Assembly (NCBI RefSeq): GCF_000344685.1
Contig: NW_006920422.1
Location: 263,753 to 327,752 of the forward strand
Direction of reading: 5' to 3'
Source: Gloeophyllum trabeum ATCC 11539
Lineage: Eukaryota > Basidiomycota > Agaricomycetes > Gloeophyllales > Gloeophyllaceae
Length of the DNA stretch: 64,000 nucleotides
The stretch's first letter is position 1, and each line of letters opens with the position of its first letter. The notes under the pieces were generated by a model, which saw only the letters and a program-made list of their open reading frames with translations, did not search any database and had not been told where the DNA came from. The position numbers and the translations under genes are program-made. This document shows, one piece after another, positions 45,193 through 58,759 of this stretch.

Positions 45193-46725
45193 CTAATCTG
45201 CATGAACCAGTGTCAGAAAACATGACCATGAAGTCGGAACAGGTCCAGTCTGTGTAGCGCATAGGCAGGTATAATCCTTCCAGTCGTGTCGTGTCGCCTC
45301 GAATACCACTAACCCAGGGCAGGCGTCTTTCAGAGCTTTGCGCATTTCGTCGCTGGGCTTGCAAGCATGACCGCTTATCGATATTTCTACGTGCACAAGC
45401 CTCGATAAGCCGCTCAGTGCTTGCAGTGCACTTTTAGGGAAATCGTTCGGGTTCCCCCAGAGAACGTCCAGATATAGGGTTGTCAAAGTTGGACGATACT
45501 CGGACAGGAGGGCTGCAAGAAAAGCAGGCTCTTGGTCGGTACGGAATATCTCGATGTCCAGCACTCTCAGATCCCAACATGCAATTTTGCGTAGTATGCC
45601 GGCGCAGCGTTGTGCAGAATTGGCTGATATCGACAACTGCTCAAGGGCTTCAAGACGAACAATGGGCTCCTCATCCTGGCTCGCCCTAGGATATTGGCCA
45701 CAGTGAATTCCCAATGCCTCCAAGCGCGAGTCCTTAAGTAGGCCAAGTATGTAGTTTATTACTTGTGGTTGCGGTGAATGCAGGTCCAGGCACTTCAGGG
45801 AAGGGAAAGGACGCCCCCATGACATTGAGAAAAATGCCAAAGCGTCATTGCGGGTCGGGTGGTACAGCGTCTCCACACCAAGTCGCACCACAACCATCCT
45901 AGGCAGCTGACAGAGGTCATGGAGGTAGCGGTATTCCATAGTCGTACAGTGGACTTCCAGCACCTGGAGATCACCAAGCGTGGAGAAACACCCAGGGAGG
46001 GAATAGAAGGGAAAATATTCCGTTGACAGTGCTATGGCTGTCGGAACGGGGAGATCGCCCCCGAAACGTGATAGAATCCCCTCGATTCTACCACGATCAT
46101 CATGCCAATTGATAGTCAATTTGCGAAGGCCCTCCTCGCCTGCGGCGAAATATCTGATTTGGTCGGTCGGGTCCTCGTAGCAGGGGCACCAAACGAGATC
46201 TCGTAATGCGGGTAGGATACGTGTTGGGTGAATAGACTCGCAAGGATTGGCTTCGAGTATGAGTTCAAGTGCTTCGCGTGCGATTATTAACGGGCGAGTG
46301 ACGGCATACTTCTTGACGCTGAACCTCGTGTTGTAGAAAAGCTTCTTGACGCGGGTCGCATAATACGCGAACCTTTTCCACTCATTGACGGATGGGGATG
46401 CAACGATATTCTGACGAACAAGGATTGGGGTCGGAAGCTCAGTAACTTCAGCAGCAATATTGCTCACCAATATGGGCCGTGGGTTTATCTCCTTAGGGGG
46501 AACGATTTGCCATCTCGACTCGGGTAAAACAAAGCAAATGAGGATAGTGAAGTCTGGCAGTTCGTGCCACAAACGATCCAACGCGAGATCCATAAAGGCG
46601 CGACAAGTCCGAGCGAGAGCGGCCAGGTCGTGGCGATCATCGAGGAAGTAGAAAATTTCCCGCAGAATTTCGGAGATCGCTAGGCACGGATGCACAACAG
46701 GTTCATGACAGCTCGGGGCGCCCAT
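45193..46725 (-). CDS. F-box / LRR-like protein, 510 aa
   Basis: The likely start is the ATG at 46725 (MGAPSCHEPVVHPCLAISEI). The frame is open upstream to 46887, but that part lacks protein-like character. The F-box is at residues 12-60 (ISEILREIFYFLDDRHDLAA, then LARTCRAFMDLALDRLWHEL), which would bind Skp1 in an SCF ubiquitin ligase. The rest consists of irregular leucine-rich units (LEVHCTTMEYRYLHDLC, FPSLKCLDLHS, SRLEALGIHCG, LEALEQLSIS, DLRVLDIEIF, LTTLYLDVLWG, RLVHVEISISG) that would hold the substrate. No intron is needed. Such genes are strongly expanded in Agaricomycetes; the substrate cannot be predicted. The stop is at 45193-45195. Confidence 0.85.
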   Translation of the reverse strand: MGAPSCHEPVVHPCLAISEILREIFYFLDDRHDLAALARTCRAFMDLALDRLWHELPDFTILICFVLPESRWQIVPPKEINPRPILVSNIAAEVTELPTPILVRQNIVASPSVNEWKRFAYYATRVKKLFYNTRFSVKKYAVTRPLIIAREALELILEANPCESIHPTRILPALRDLVWCPCYEDPTDQIRYFAAGEEGLRKLTINWHDDRGRIEGILSRFGGDLPVPTAIALSTEYFPFYSLPGCFSTLGDLQVLEVHCTTMEYRYLHDLCQLPRMVVVRLGVETLYHPTRNDALAFFSMSWGRPFPSLKCLDLHSPQPQVINYILGLLKDSRLEALGIHCGQYPRASQDEEPIVRLEALEQLSISANSAQRCAGILRKIACWDLRVLDIEIFRTDQEPAFLAALLSEYRPTLTTLYLDVLWGNPNDFPKSALQALSGLSRLVHVEISISGHACKPSDEMRKALKDACPGLVVFEATRHDWKDYTCLCATQTGPVPTSWSCFLTLVHAD

Positions 46726-47561
46726 CACAGCTGAAGATAGGGCGTCCTCTGAACAGTTCAATAGTAGCAGTGCGCTATGGTCGGAGTAGTTTTGAATGTT
46801 GATAGTACCGTAGAGACCGGGTTTTAACCACAGAGAAAGCTGAAACAAGAACGATACTGGGGTCCGAGTTGGCCGACTGCATGACACTTGCTATTCTCTT
46901 GTCGAGGAATACAAGCTCCTGGGGTGATTCTTGTATACACGAGGATTCTAATCACCGTTATTGGGCACTGTACCCTTGTGAAGTACCTGCAGTCAGAGTA
47001 CAGGCGAAATGATGTTGCGGATGGGATCATACCTACACACAACAAAAGTATTCCCTTGCAGTAGGGGATATACATCCCTATATGAATGACCCCACTCAAA
47101 AGAGCGAAGACGGCGAAGCAGTGAGATCGGAGGCGACGATGTGCGACACGTTCGGAGTCCAAGATACCGCTTACATCGGTAGCCAACACTTGTATTATCG
47201 CCTCGAATGAGCAGAGTACTTGAAAGAATGCACTAGAATAATAATGCACTTACAATCCTGGACAAAAACAATAGCGCCACCACAATCTCTACTGCACTGA
47301 CCCTCGGGGCCGAACCACCTCGGCGATCCGGATCGTATCCCCGAGCATTTACGAATCTCATGATTATTTTTGTCCGAACTGCCGTCTATCGCATTCCAGG
47401 ACAACCTAAGTATAGGATAGGCTTCATGCTCGGACGTCAGGGGACCAACAACTTACATCGTATATCTTGTCGTGAGTGTGCCATATCGCCCAATCCTGAA
47501 TAATCGCTCCTCGCCTTCTGCCACGCTCCAGCGGGTGGCTCGCCCGCCAGCTTGAAGGAAC
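46726..47561. promoter_or_regulatory. Divergent intergenic region
   Basis: This is about 840 bases between the F-box gene (minus) and the hydrolase gene (plus). Minus-strand frames at 47404-47195 and 47249-46824 have some protein-like stretches (SPRWFGPEGQCSRDCGG), but no start, domain or splice chain was found. The region must contain both promoters. Confidence 0.35.
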
Positions 47562-48749
47562 ATGCAAGGCCTCCCTGAAGGTGTCGTGTCGAGGACGCTG
47601 CCTGTCAGCGACCTGGACCTCCACTTCCTCGAGGCGAAGCCTCAGCCATCCACAGAGAATCCCCGTCTTGTACTCCTCCTGCACGGCTTCCCAGAGCTAG
47701 CATACACCTGGAGAAAGGTGATGGTTCCGCTAGCGAAGGAGGGCTACCACGTCGTGGCGCCCGATCAGCGTGGCTACGGCGCTACCGCCGTGCGAGGAGC
47801 GCCATCGCGCCCGATACAGTATGAGGATGACCTCAGGCCGTTCCGCCTGCTGAACCTCGTCAAAGACATCGTGGCGCTCGTATACGCACTTGGGTACACG
47901 TCCGTGGCGCTCGTAGTCGGGCACGACGCCGGGTCACGCGTTGCGGGGTTCTGCGCCCTAGTGCGGCCAGACCTGTTCAAAGGATTCGTCTGCATGAGCG
48001 CGCCGTTCACGGGAGCACCTGCCCTACCCTTTAATATCGACGACCCCGCGTCCGCACCATCCCACGCACCCGATATCACTCTCCTCGCACCACAGGTCGA
48101 CGAGGCGCTCGCGGCACTCGACCCGCCCCGGAAGCATTATGTGTCGTACTACACTTCTCCTGTAGCCAACAGGGACCTGCTGGGGGCGCCACAGGGTCTG
48201 CACGATTTTTTGCGCGCGTACTTCCATATGAAGAGCGCTGACTGGGAGAGGAACAAGGCTGCAAAGCCCTTGCCCGCCCGAACAGCTGAAGCGTTGGCGG
48301 TTATGCCCGAGTATTATATCATGCCTTTCAACAAGAGCATGCCGGAGGTCGTAGCAAAGGAGGCACCTTCAGTAGAGGTGGTATCTTCTGTCTCCTCGCG
48401 CTGGCTGCCGGACAGCGACCTCGTGTACTACGTGTGCGAGTTCTCGCGGACGGGGTTCCAAGGCGGGTTGAACTGGTACCGCGTTGTACGCTCGCAAGAG
48501 TTGAGTGAGGATCTGCTGGTGTTTTCCAACAAGAAGATCGAGGTACCCGCCATGTACCTGTCGGGGAAGCAGGATTGGGGGGTATACCAGAATCCGGGGG
48601 CCATCGATAAGATGAGGAAAGATCTCTGCGAGAGGATGGAGGATGAGGACTTCATCTTGGTCGACGGGGCTGGCCATTGGGTACAGCAGGAGAGACCGCA
48701 TGAGGTGGCCCAGAATCTGTTGAGGTTCTTGCGAAAGATCGCACCTTGA
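47562..48749 (+). CDS. Epoxide-hydrolase-like alpha/beta hydrolase, 395 aa
   Basis: This is a single uninterrupted exon from MQGLPEGVV to FLRKIAP. The alpha/beta-hydrolase motifs are in order: oxyanion HGFPE (41-45), DQRGYG (68-73), and the nucleophile elbow GHDAGS with Asp122. An Asp rather than Ser marks the epoxide hydrolase/haloalkane dehalogenase group. Next come a cap domain, the acid in SGKQDWG (Asp338) and the base in GAGHW (His372). The enzyme would open epoxides by water addition via a covalent ester on Asp122. There is no signal peptide, so it is probably cytosolic. Cap tyrosines are plentiful (HYVSYYTSP, EYYIMPF), fitting an epoxide hydrolase, but the substrate is unknown. Lack of introns is unusual here. 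Confidence 0.88.
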   Translation: MQGLPEGVVSRTLPVSDLDLHFLEAKPQPSTENPRLVLLLHGFPELAYTWRKVMVPLAKEGYHVVAPDQRGYGATAVRGAPSRPIQYEDDLRPFRLLNLVKDIVALVYALGYTSVALVVGHDAGSRVAGFCALVRPDLFKGFVCMSAPFTGAPALPFNIDDPASAPSHAPDITLLAPQVDEALAALDPPRKHYVSYYTSPVANRDLLGAPQGLHDFLRAYFHMKSADWERNKAAKPLPARTAEALAVMPEYYIMPFNKSMPEVVAKEAPSVEVVSSVSSRWLPDSDLVYYVCEFSRTGFQGGLNWYRVVRSQELSEDLLVFSNKKIEVPAMYLSGKQDWGVYQNPGAIDKMRKDLCERMEDEDFILVDGAGHWVQQERPHEVAQNLLRFLRKIAP

Positions 48750-49760
48750 GTAAGGCTATGTATATGGCGTTGCAGGTAAAGGTGGTTCTTTGGAGGTCAC
48801 AAATGGGATGGTCCCTGATACGCGGAAATAGATCGGCGGGATGGAGTTTTGTATGTTCGGAAATACGAGGTGTATGACCAATCTCTGGCTCCCGGTTGAC
48901 GTATGTACAACCTCGTGGAGCTGGCAGAAGTCGGTGAAGTCCAAAACGATGAAGCACACCCGAGATGGATGGTAATTTAAGCATGCAACTTTGCAAAAAC
49001 ACAATGAGCAGCTCACTGTCAGATGCACTGCGCCTCGACATCGCCTGAGCGCACTATTTGTTTGTCGGGATACTACGTCGACTTGCAGAGCACGGCCCAC
49101 GATCTTGCTCAGGAACAGAACTGGATCACGTTCAGTAAAATGAGTCGATGATTCTTCAGTATCTTTCGACTTGTGTGCTTGCTTCATATTCGTCATCCAG
49201 GAGTTCTAGACGCAAATTACGAGTACAGTCACCTCTGAGCCTATACAACATGGGGCCGGAGAAGCGTACCATGAATACATCCCTCCGTCCTTCGGACCAA
49301 CAAGACAGCCTGTCTGCTCCTGCCGGCCTCAAGCCTGACCTTCCTTTGTCGTAAGAGCTTCGCCTGACCCGACATAGACGCTTCACGAATAGTACTCGTA
49401 AATATGGGTCGCTGTATAACTGTCAGACATTCGAATGGGGAGAACCGCCGCGAGACGCAGAGAATCTTAAGCTAGTCCATAGCTTGATCATATCATGCTC
49501 AACAGCTAACCCAGCAACGATGACGGCAGACACGACGCTGACCTGGACGGCGTCCGCGTCGACTCCGCGAGGATCCAGAAACAAACGCTTCGGGCGGGAC
49601 AAGCGTAACGTGATGGCCGTGGTTACTGTATTTAGGCCTCGCACTACCATGGCTCGAATCATGAGGAGGTCTGGGGGACGGATGAACTGTTCACCTTGCT
49701 GCGATATAAATCAGACGACTCTGGTTTGTCCCCGCAATCGACCCCGCATTTGTGTCCACT
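48750..49760. other. Intergenic, 5' flank of dioxygenase gene
   Basis: About 1 kb without a recognised gene. Frames on both strands (for example minus 49662-49423) have no family signature. The last few hundred bases presumably carry the dioxygenase promoter; no TATA box is clear apart from GATATAAATC near 49702-49711, about 50 bases before the ATG. Confidence 0.4.
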
Positions 49761-51150
49761 ATGGCCGACGACAAGAAGCCCCTTCAAGCCAAGGCAGTGT
49801 CGAACGGCCTTCCGCCTCCTAACCTTGACTTGCCGGTGCGTTGTATGTATAGAGACAGACGGCGTTGGAAGCTGATGATGAAGGCCCTGTAGTACCCGGA
49901 CAGACCAGAGCTCATTACGGAGAACCTTCTGAAGTTGACCAACTTGATTACCGATGAGTGAGTATGATCAGCTTGAAGTACACAGAGGAAGATTTTAACT
50001 TGCGTTGTAGACGAAAGAAGTACATCTTCAAGAATTTAATTACGCATATACACCAATTCATCAATGAGACAAGGTGCGCCTACGACTCGAGACATCATAT
50101 CCCAGGACTTAGATTACCGTAGTATCACCACGGACGAATGGATGAACACCATCCAATTTCTGACCCGGACAGGTCAAATCTGCACGCCCATTCGTCAAGA
50201 GTTCATCCTGCTCTCCGACGTCCTCGGCATCTCCGCGCTCGTAGACGCACTTAACAACCCCCCAGTCAGCGGCGGGACGGAGAGCAGCGTGCTCGGGCCT
50301 TTCTTCACTGAGGACGCTCCCGACGGTGCGTACTTTCTCCGAAGTACCTGCTCACCCGTGTCCGATCACTTTTGCAGTCAACAACGGCGATTCTATTGCG
50401 TCCGAGGGCAAGGGGCAGTACATGTACGTCGAGGGGCGTGTAATCGATACGCACGGGAAGCCAGTCCCGAACGCTCTCATCGAAACGTGGGAGACAGACG
50501 AGTATGGTGAGTGGCCGCTGGCAGGTCTCAGGCTACTGGTGATCTAAATATCTACCAAGGCTTCTACGACACGCAATATGCGGACAGAAGCAAACCCGAC
50601 TGCAGGGGCCGCTTGCGGACGGACAAGGACGGTAGATACGGCTACCGCGCTGTCGTTCCAGTAGCGTACCCCATCCCCGGTGACGTCCGTCCAGTCCATT
50701 TTTACCCTCGCGCTCCCATGTCTGACTTGTGTGGTATCCGACAGGGCCCCGTCGGAGACTTACTGCTCATGCTCAACCGACACAATATGCGCCCGAACCA
50801 TCTGCATATGATGATCGAGGCACCGGGCTACCAGAAACTCACGACCGCGTTCTACCCCGAGGGCGATGAGTGGCTTGCGAGCGACGCTGTTTTCGGCGTC
50901 AAGAAATCCCTGGTCGTCGTGCGTGCCTCTTCCCTTATATGCGCTGAGTTCTCGTTTTGATGGCCTGTTGCAGACATTGAAGGATGTGGACAATGAGCAG
51001 GAGGCGCGCAAGCGTGGGTTCCCCAAGGGGAGCCACTTCAAGTTGCTTGAGCATGATCTCGTGTTGGTTCCTGAGGCTGAGTCCAAGGCGGCGCGGGAAC
51101 AGTACGCGAGGGAACATGCTGTTAACAGGAGTAACGAGATTCAGGCATGA
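49761..51150 (+). CDS. Intradiol ring-cleavage dioxygenase (catechol/hydroxyquinol type), 336 aa
   Basis: Exons are 49761-49835, 49893-49957, 50011-50073, 50123-50325, 50378-50506, 50560-50684, 50745-50918 and 50974-51150 (1011 nt, 336 aa). An N-terminal helical dimerisation domain (ITENLLKLTNLITDERKKYI) is followed by the catalytic beta-domain: SVLGPFF, YVEGRVIDTHGKPVPNALIE and DGRYGYRAVVPVAYPIPG. The non-haem Fe(III) ligands are all present: Tyr181, Tyr215, His239 and His241 (RPNHLH), with Arg236. It cleaves catechol or 1,2,4-trihydroxybenzene between the hydroxyls, feeding lignin-derived aromatics to central metabolism. It has no signal peptide, so it is intracellular. Sequence alone does not separate catechol from hydroxyquinol preference; hydroxyquinol is more usual in wood-decay fungi. 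Intron 50685-50744 is a multiple of three without a stop. Confidence 0.92.
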
Positions 51151-52527
51151 AGTATGATTTGCGTCTTGTATGATGGGCGGACGTGCCAGTGCAGGCTGTA
51201 TTATGATAGTTCAACCTGTCAGGAATGTATTTCTATTGCACATCCGTGTAGCCCCGGAAGGGATTGTCCCACCCACCTCTCGGAGATTGGCTTTCGTATG
51301 GGCTTTCATCTCTGATATGCCCGGCCCAGAGCCTCTTGCGCAGAGCCACCAATTGTCTATCAGTCCCAAGTCCTGCTGACGGTCAAAGGACCTAGTGCCA
51401 TATACACGAGACAACATGAGTATCTCACCTTATACTTCGGACATATCAAAGCACGGGCGCGACTCATGCACGGACGTGCAATGGCGTTGGAAGGCCTGTT
51501 TTCTGGGGCTTATCTCGCGTGATTAGAGGGGCCAACGTTGATGTTCGCCGAAGTGCCCTGACTCGGTGACCTGCGGTAGCCGGGGACTCCGTGAACCTGT
51601 GTAGTTATATCATGATGGCGCAGATACGAAGTGACATGTACACCGAGGCATCCACTAGGCTAGAAATTAGCCCAAAGCTTGAGGACGATATGTCTGTGAG
51701 GATTCCGTGGATGAAACGACGCGATATGAAGGACACATCGATACAGGACGCGACGATACTTCATTCCTTACGCTGACAGAAGATTCCAGCACTTTGCATG
51801 TTGCAGCAGGAATGACGCAGCATGAAGTCTCTTCCTTGGCCAGACCTTCTCAAGACGCAGTAGGACAAGAAAATGAAGCCTCGCAAGGGCTGAAACGCGA
51901 CTAGACAATTCCATTCGACAGAATTGCGGAAAAAGCGGCTGCGAGGCCAGCTAAAATAGCAAGACTATACATAGCGCTGCACAGAGACGTCACAATCGAC
52001 ACTCATCAATGAATTTAGGCTCGCCGATAGCTGCGTTCGAGCTTTGCTTCGAACGTTCATAGACGAGCAGCAACACGCCGCGGCAGGGTATGATCGCCCG
52101 TCGCCTGAGCCTGACGGCTTCCAGTAACTTCCGACCTTGGCAAGGTTGGTAACCCTTCCGAACTCTCAAATGCCCACCCCCTTTTGGCCTTTAGCAGTAC
52201 ACGGCCCGAGATACGCCTAGTTTCCAAGGCAATCGCACAGGAATCAGTAAAGTTAGACTGAGAAGGTGGCGAGCGAGACGCCGGCTTGCGAAAAGGCGAT
52301 GCGTGGCTGTAAGACCGAGGGCGATGAGGAAATGTTTGGTCTTGTTTGGTGTTTCAGGGGAAGGACGCGTCGAGGGTTTATATACTGCAGCTTGTCTCCA
52401 GCTTCTGCTCATCCGTCCTCCGCCAGCTCCCAGTCCCTCCTTCCTATATTCTAGGTAAGTGTTGGCGTCGTCGGTGCGCGTTATTGATGCTAATGGTTGT
52501 TCAGAATACCCGTTACCGTTGCCGACA
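51151..52527. promoter_or_regulatory. Intergenic upstream of GFA1
   Basis: About 1.4 kb without a recognisable gene. A TATATAC at 52379-52385 lies about 145 bases before the GFA1 ATG. The sequence just before the ATG contains a possible 5' UTR intron (GTAAGT at 52452 with TTCAG before 52504). Nothing else is identifiable. Confidence 0.4.
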
Positions 52528-55150
<2,623 letters not shown>

Positions 55151-56390
55151 ACGTGTGTGTACGGAATCTCGAGAGCTGGGAGAAAAATACTGTTAGATTA
55201 TGCAAGGCAGGTAATGGACTGCGGTTCTCGATCGGACGGTTTCAATATACCTTCTGTTTCGTTTTAATCAGGGAGTAGAGCCATTAGCGTGTGTGTCGTC
55301 TTTGTTGTCGTGGAGATGTAGGATTTCTGGACTTTGGCAAAACCAGTGTATTGTACATAGTTGACATAGAATGAATGCATCTGTTTGAGATGGCAAGACC
55401 TGTACACGGTGGCTGAGGTGTTCGGTCACACATAGCTCTTGCCACTTGACAATGACAGTGGCCGTCTACTACTTGAATTGACCGTCTTCGGCTTTTAGTT
55501 CCCGTCGTGCATAGCAAGGGAGTGTCGCCCCCTACTGCCACAAGAATACTGCGAGGAGTCTGCCAGTGTGCTCAGCCAAACCACATTGATCTCAGGGTAT
55601 GCTATACAACGTCCTTAGATCCGAATAGAGCATCACGGTTCAGAAGCGGCTATTCTTCCTCCTATGCCAGCCAATGTCCGTTGCCCGACTGCGCAGTCAT
55701 ACTAGTAGTACGTTTGTTTCCCTATACAGAATTAGTATACACCTAACACTGCCTCACGTGTCGCGATAAGGAGGGTTGGATGCTGAGTGTCCAACATCTG
55801 TTCTGAGCTGTCGGCGCCGTATTACTTGCGATCACGATGGGGTCACGAGCTACTGGAACTGGCCGGAGGGAAGCTCGCTCGGCGGATGCCAAACTCAAGA
55901 GTTCTGGCGTCTTCTGCATGTGCTCCCGGTCCGCCTTCCTAGGTCTACCGGTACGGTCATCCTCCGAACCTTCTATTCCGTAGGTTGTGATGGACGTTCT
56001 GGTGACCCTTCGTGGACCCGGTGGAAGATGCAGGGTATATCGTCCTGCCTTTCACTACCTGGTGGTTGCCATTTAAGCACTGCCTCAGCGGATAAAGCAC
56101 CCTGGTATACCGCCGCCAATACAACCTGCGATCTTACCCTTCGTGGTCGGGCTGAGCGTCCGGAAAGACCGTCGTGGCGAGGTGACTGTCCAACATTGCG
56201 ACAGTAAATCACCGGAGTTCGTAGTTCCCTACCTGGTGAGAATACCCATGATTTCCTTTGCCCCACAACAGATCAGGACGATCATGCTATAAATCGAGTG
56301 ACAGCAGCTATTCATATGCTTGAATCCGACGCCTGTACCTTGAGCGCTCCTACCTGAATCTGTCCCTTTCTTCGCTTACCTGCATCCGGT
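55151..56390. other. Intergenic after GFA1
   Basis: About 1.2 kb. The first 150 bases are the GFA1 3' UTR. Open frames at 55776-56207 (plus) and 56266-55973 (minus) overlap and neither shows a known motif. The last 200 bases must contain the promoter of the next gene; CTATAAATC near 56288-56296 may be its TATA box. Confidence 0.4.
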
Positions 56391-58375
56391 ATGACGTTCT
56401 ACGACGACACATACGGTGCGCTCCTTGTCGGCCTGACGATATCCGCGGCGTATGTGTTCCGGCCACTTGTCTTATCACCCTTTCTGAACTCGCCAAACAC
56501 TCCTAGATTATGGGGTATCACAAACTTACAGGTTCTGACTTACTCCAGGTCGTATCCTCGCGACCTCATACTCCACAAATTAGCCGTGAGTATATCCTTG
56601 TGTTCCCTCCTCTAGCTTCTCATCCCGGGTGGCTCTACAGGTAGTAGAATTGTGGTGGGCCCGTTTACATCAGTCGCAATGCAATACTCTGAGTGGTGCG
56701 GCAGGCTCTTAGATGCATTCCATCTCGCCCTGGTCGCTCACGGGGTGTACCACTACCTGATCACAAATCGTCGTACGATAGTGCTGGACATTATCTGGAG
56801 CCTCAAGGTGTGCATTGTCTTGATTACTCCTGCCCCGAGCCGGCGCTTACCCATGTCAGCTCGAAATAGCTATTGGCGTAAGTCTCTATCTTCAATAATC
56901 ATCTCCACCAAGATTTAACTGTTAGGCCTGCATACGGCTTGATAGTGCATTGCGATCATCTCAGTGCAAAGGTGCGCCTCTTGGTTCGTCAGATAGTGCA
57001 ATCAGTAAACTGAATATTTGCAGCCTGTATATTTTCCAGATATGGCGAAGTAAGATCTGCAACAGTCTGCGCAAAATCTTCACTGATTTGACTATTGCAG
57101 TTTGTGATGTCCTTTCCAACGAAACACGTCGTGTGCAATGGATCTTGGTGCGTCCGAGGGCGAATGCACATGATGATTGGGAAGCTGATCTTCATTTCAG
57201 GTCGTCCTGTTGCTGTTGACTTATGGTATGCCCCCAGTCGATTGATTATCTCGTTCATACTCAGCTAACCATCCGATGTCTCCAGCTGCAACTGTCAGTG
57301 AGTTCATTCCCGTGGATCATGATACGTTAAGCGCAGTATGATGAACCGCTTCTCATTTCGTTCAAGCTGTAATATGGGCTGTGTAAGCACCAGTATGCCT
57401 GCTTCCTGGTCGTGACCGTAACTCAACTCATTCTAGATACTCTGTCCAGTCGATCCCTCAGATCAATAAAGTCCATGTATGCATCATGACATCAATCCCA
57501 GGTTCACTGTACTAAGACATCCTGCTTGGAATAGTGGGTCATCTACATGTCGACAGCGACCGCCACGTGTGTGGACTTCATGATTTCTCTGATACTGTGC
57601 CTTTCCCTCATGAGAAGGCAGACGGGTTCTTCGAGGTAGGTCTCACCCTGAGCGTCCTCTCACCCCGGGCTGATGTACATACTCCACAGAAGGAACTCCT
57701 GGATAAGGGACATTGCTATGACTTCCGTCAGAAACGGATTGCTCACAGTGTGAGGAATCCTGCGTTTCTGAGAAAGGTGTTGCCCGTGTTCACGCCGATA
57801 TTCATATGTTAGAGCTGGGGCATTGCTGGAAATTGCTACGGTGCGTTATCGCGACGGTCGCTCGCTTGTGTAGCTCCCAAACGTTATTTTGTTCGGCAGT
57901 TAGCCATCCTGCCTAATACCTTGATTGTATTCGCCGTGAACATCGTGCTGATCAAGGGTAAGCGGTCACCTCTTTTGACATCTCATCCTCGCACTGCTCA
58001 TTGGATAACGATACCCTCTTATACTACCAGTCTACGTAAACTCTTACTTGGCACTGTGAGTCCCCAAGACCACACACCTAATCGACTGAACACTGACACG
58101 GAATAAGATTAAACGCGCGACCAAGTGCCAAGGAACGAAGTACCAGCTGCATCACGCCTGTGTCAGTGACGACGGCTAGAGCGACGTCGTCGAGTTTCTT
58201 TGCCCCGGATATATCCCACCCATGGACTGTCTCATATTTCAACGCCATGCGAACTGCGATGGCAGGCAGTGAGTGCCGTGTTGATATATCGTCGGTGACT
58301 CTTCAAGGAGCTGAGGTCTGGCATAGGCTGATTCCCCTGTGTCCATGGTTGCGAGATCACTCGACCAGTATATAA
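56391..58375 (+). CDS. DUF6534-like multi-pass membrane protein
   Basis: It starts MTFYDDTYGALLVGLTISAA at 56391, the typical opening of this basidiomycete membrane-protein group. Splicing by eye (56450-56506, about 56586-56640, about 56667-56709 and more) gives LWGITNLQVLTYSRSYPRDL, then ELWLLDAFHLALVAHGVYHY, TIVLDIIWSLK, LEIAIG, LYIFQIWR, LSNETRRVQWILVVLLLLTY, WVIYMSTATATCVDFMISLI, LCLSLMRRQTGSS, AILPNTLIVFAVNIVLIK and VYVNSYLALLNARPSAKERS. The long final exon runs to TAA 58373-58375. The order of hydrophobic segments and the LNAR motif fit DUF6534. Around 56890-57010 the frame is hard to follow, so a frameshift or an odd exon is possible there. The function of the family is unknown. Confidence 0.7.
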
Positions 58376-58759
58376 GTGACCTGATGTCCGGCCATAACCT
58401 TGCTTTTGGGCCCTCATAGGCCCAGTGAGTGACGGAGAGCACCGAACGATTGCTGATATCCAGTGTTAGGGAACCTGCGTTGTTAGAGGCGCGCGCTTCC
58501 GGACTGTAAGTAATTAGATGAATTGGCTGACGTGTATTGGTAGCAATATGGCAGTTCATTTGGAGGACCAGGTACTATACATGTGCTATTAAGTACTCGG
58601 GACAGTGTAAAACAGACAAATTGGAAGGTTGCATAGGCCTAGTAGCAAATGAATATGCAAGGCAGAACTGGAGGGAACCGGACGCTTCCAGCCACGCGAT
58701 ACAATTCATGGAGCATCGGGCGGACTACCGTGGTGTAGTCGCCGTACAGCACTAGCCCG
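58376..58759. other. Intergenic between convergent genes
   Basis: This is 384 bases between the 3' ends of the DUF6534-like gene and the CFAP20-domain gene. A 72-codon frame at 58537-58755 is unremarkable. No gene was seen. Confidence 0.45.
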
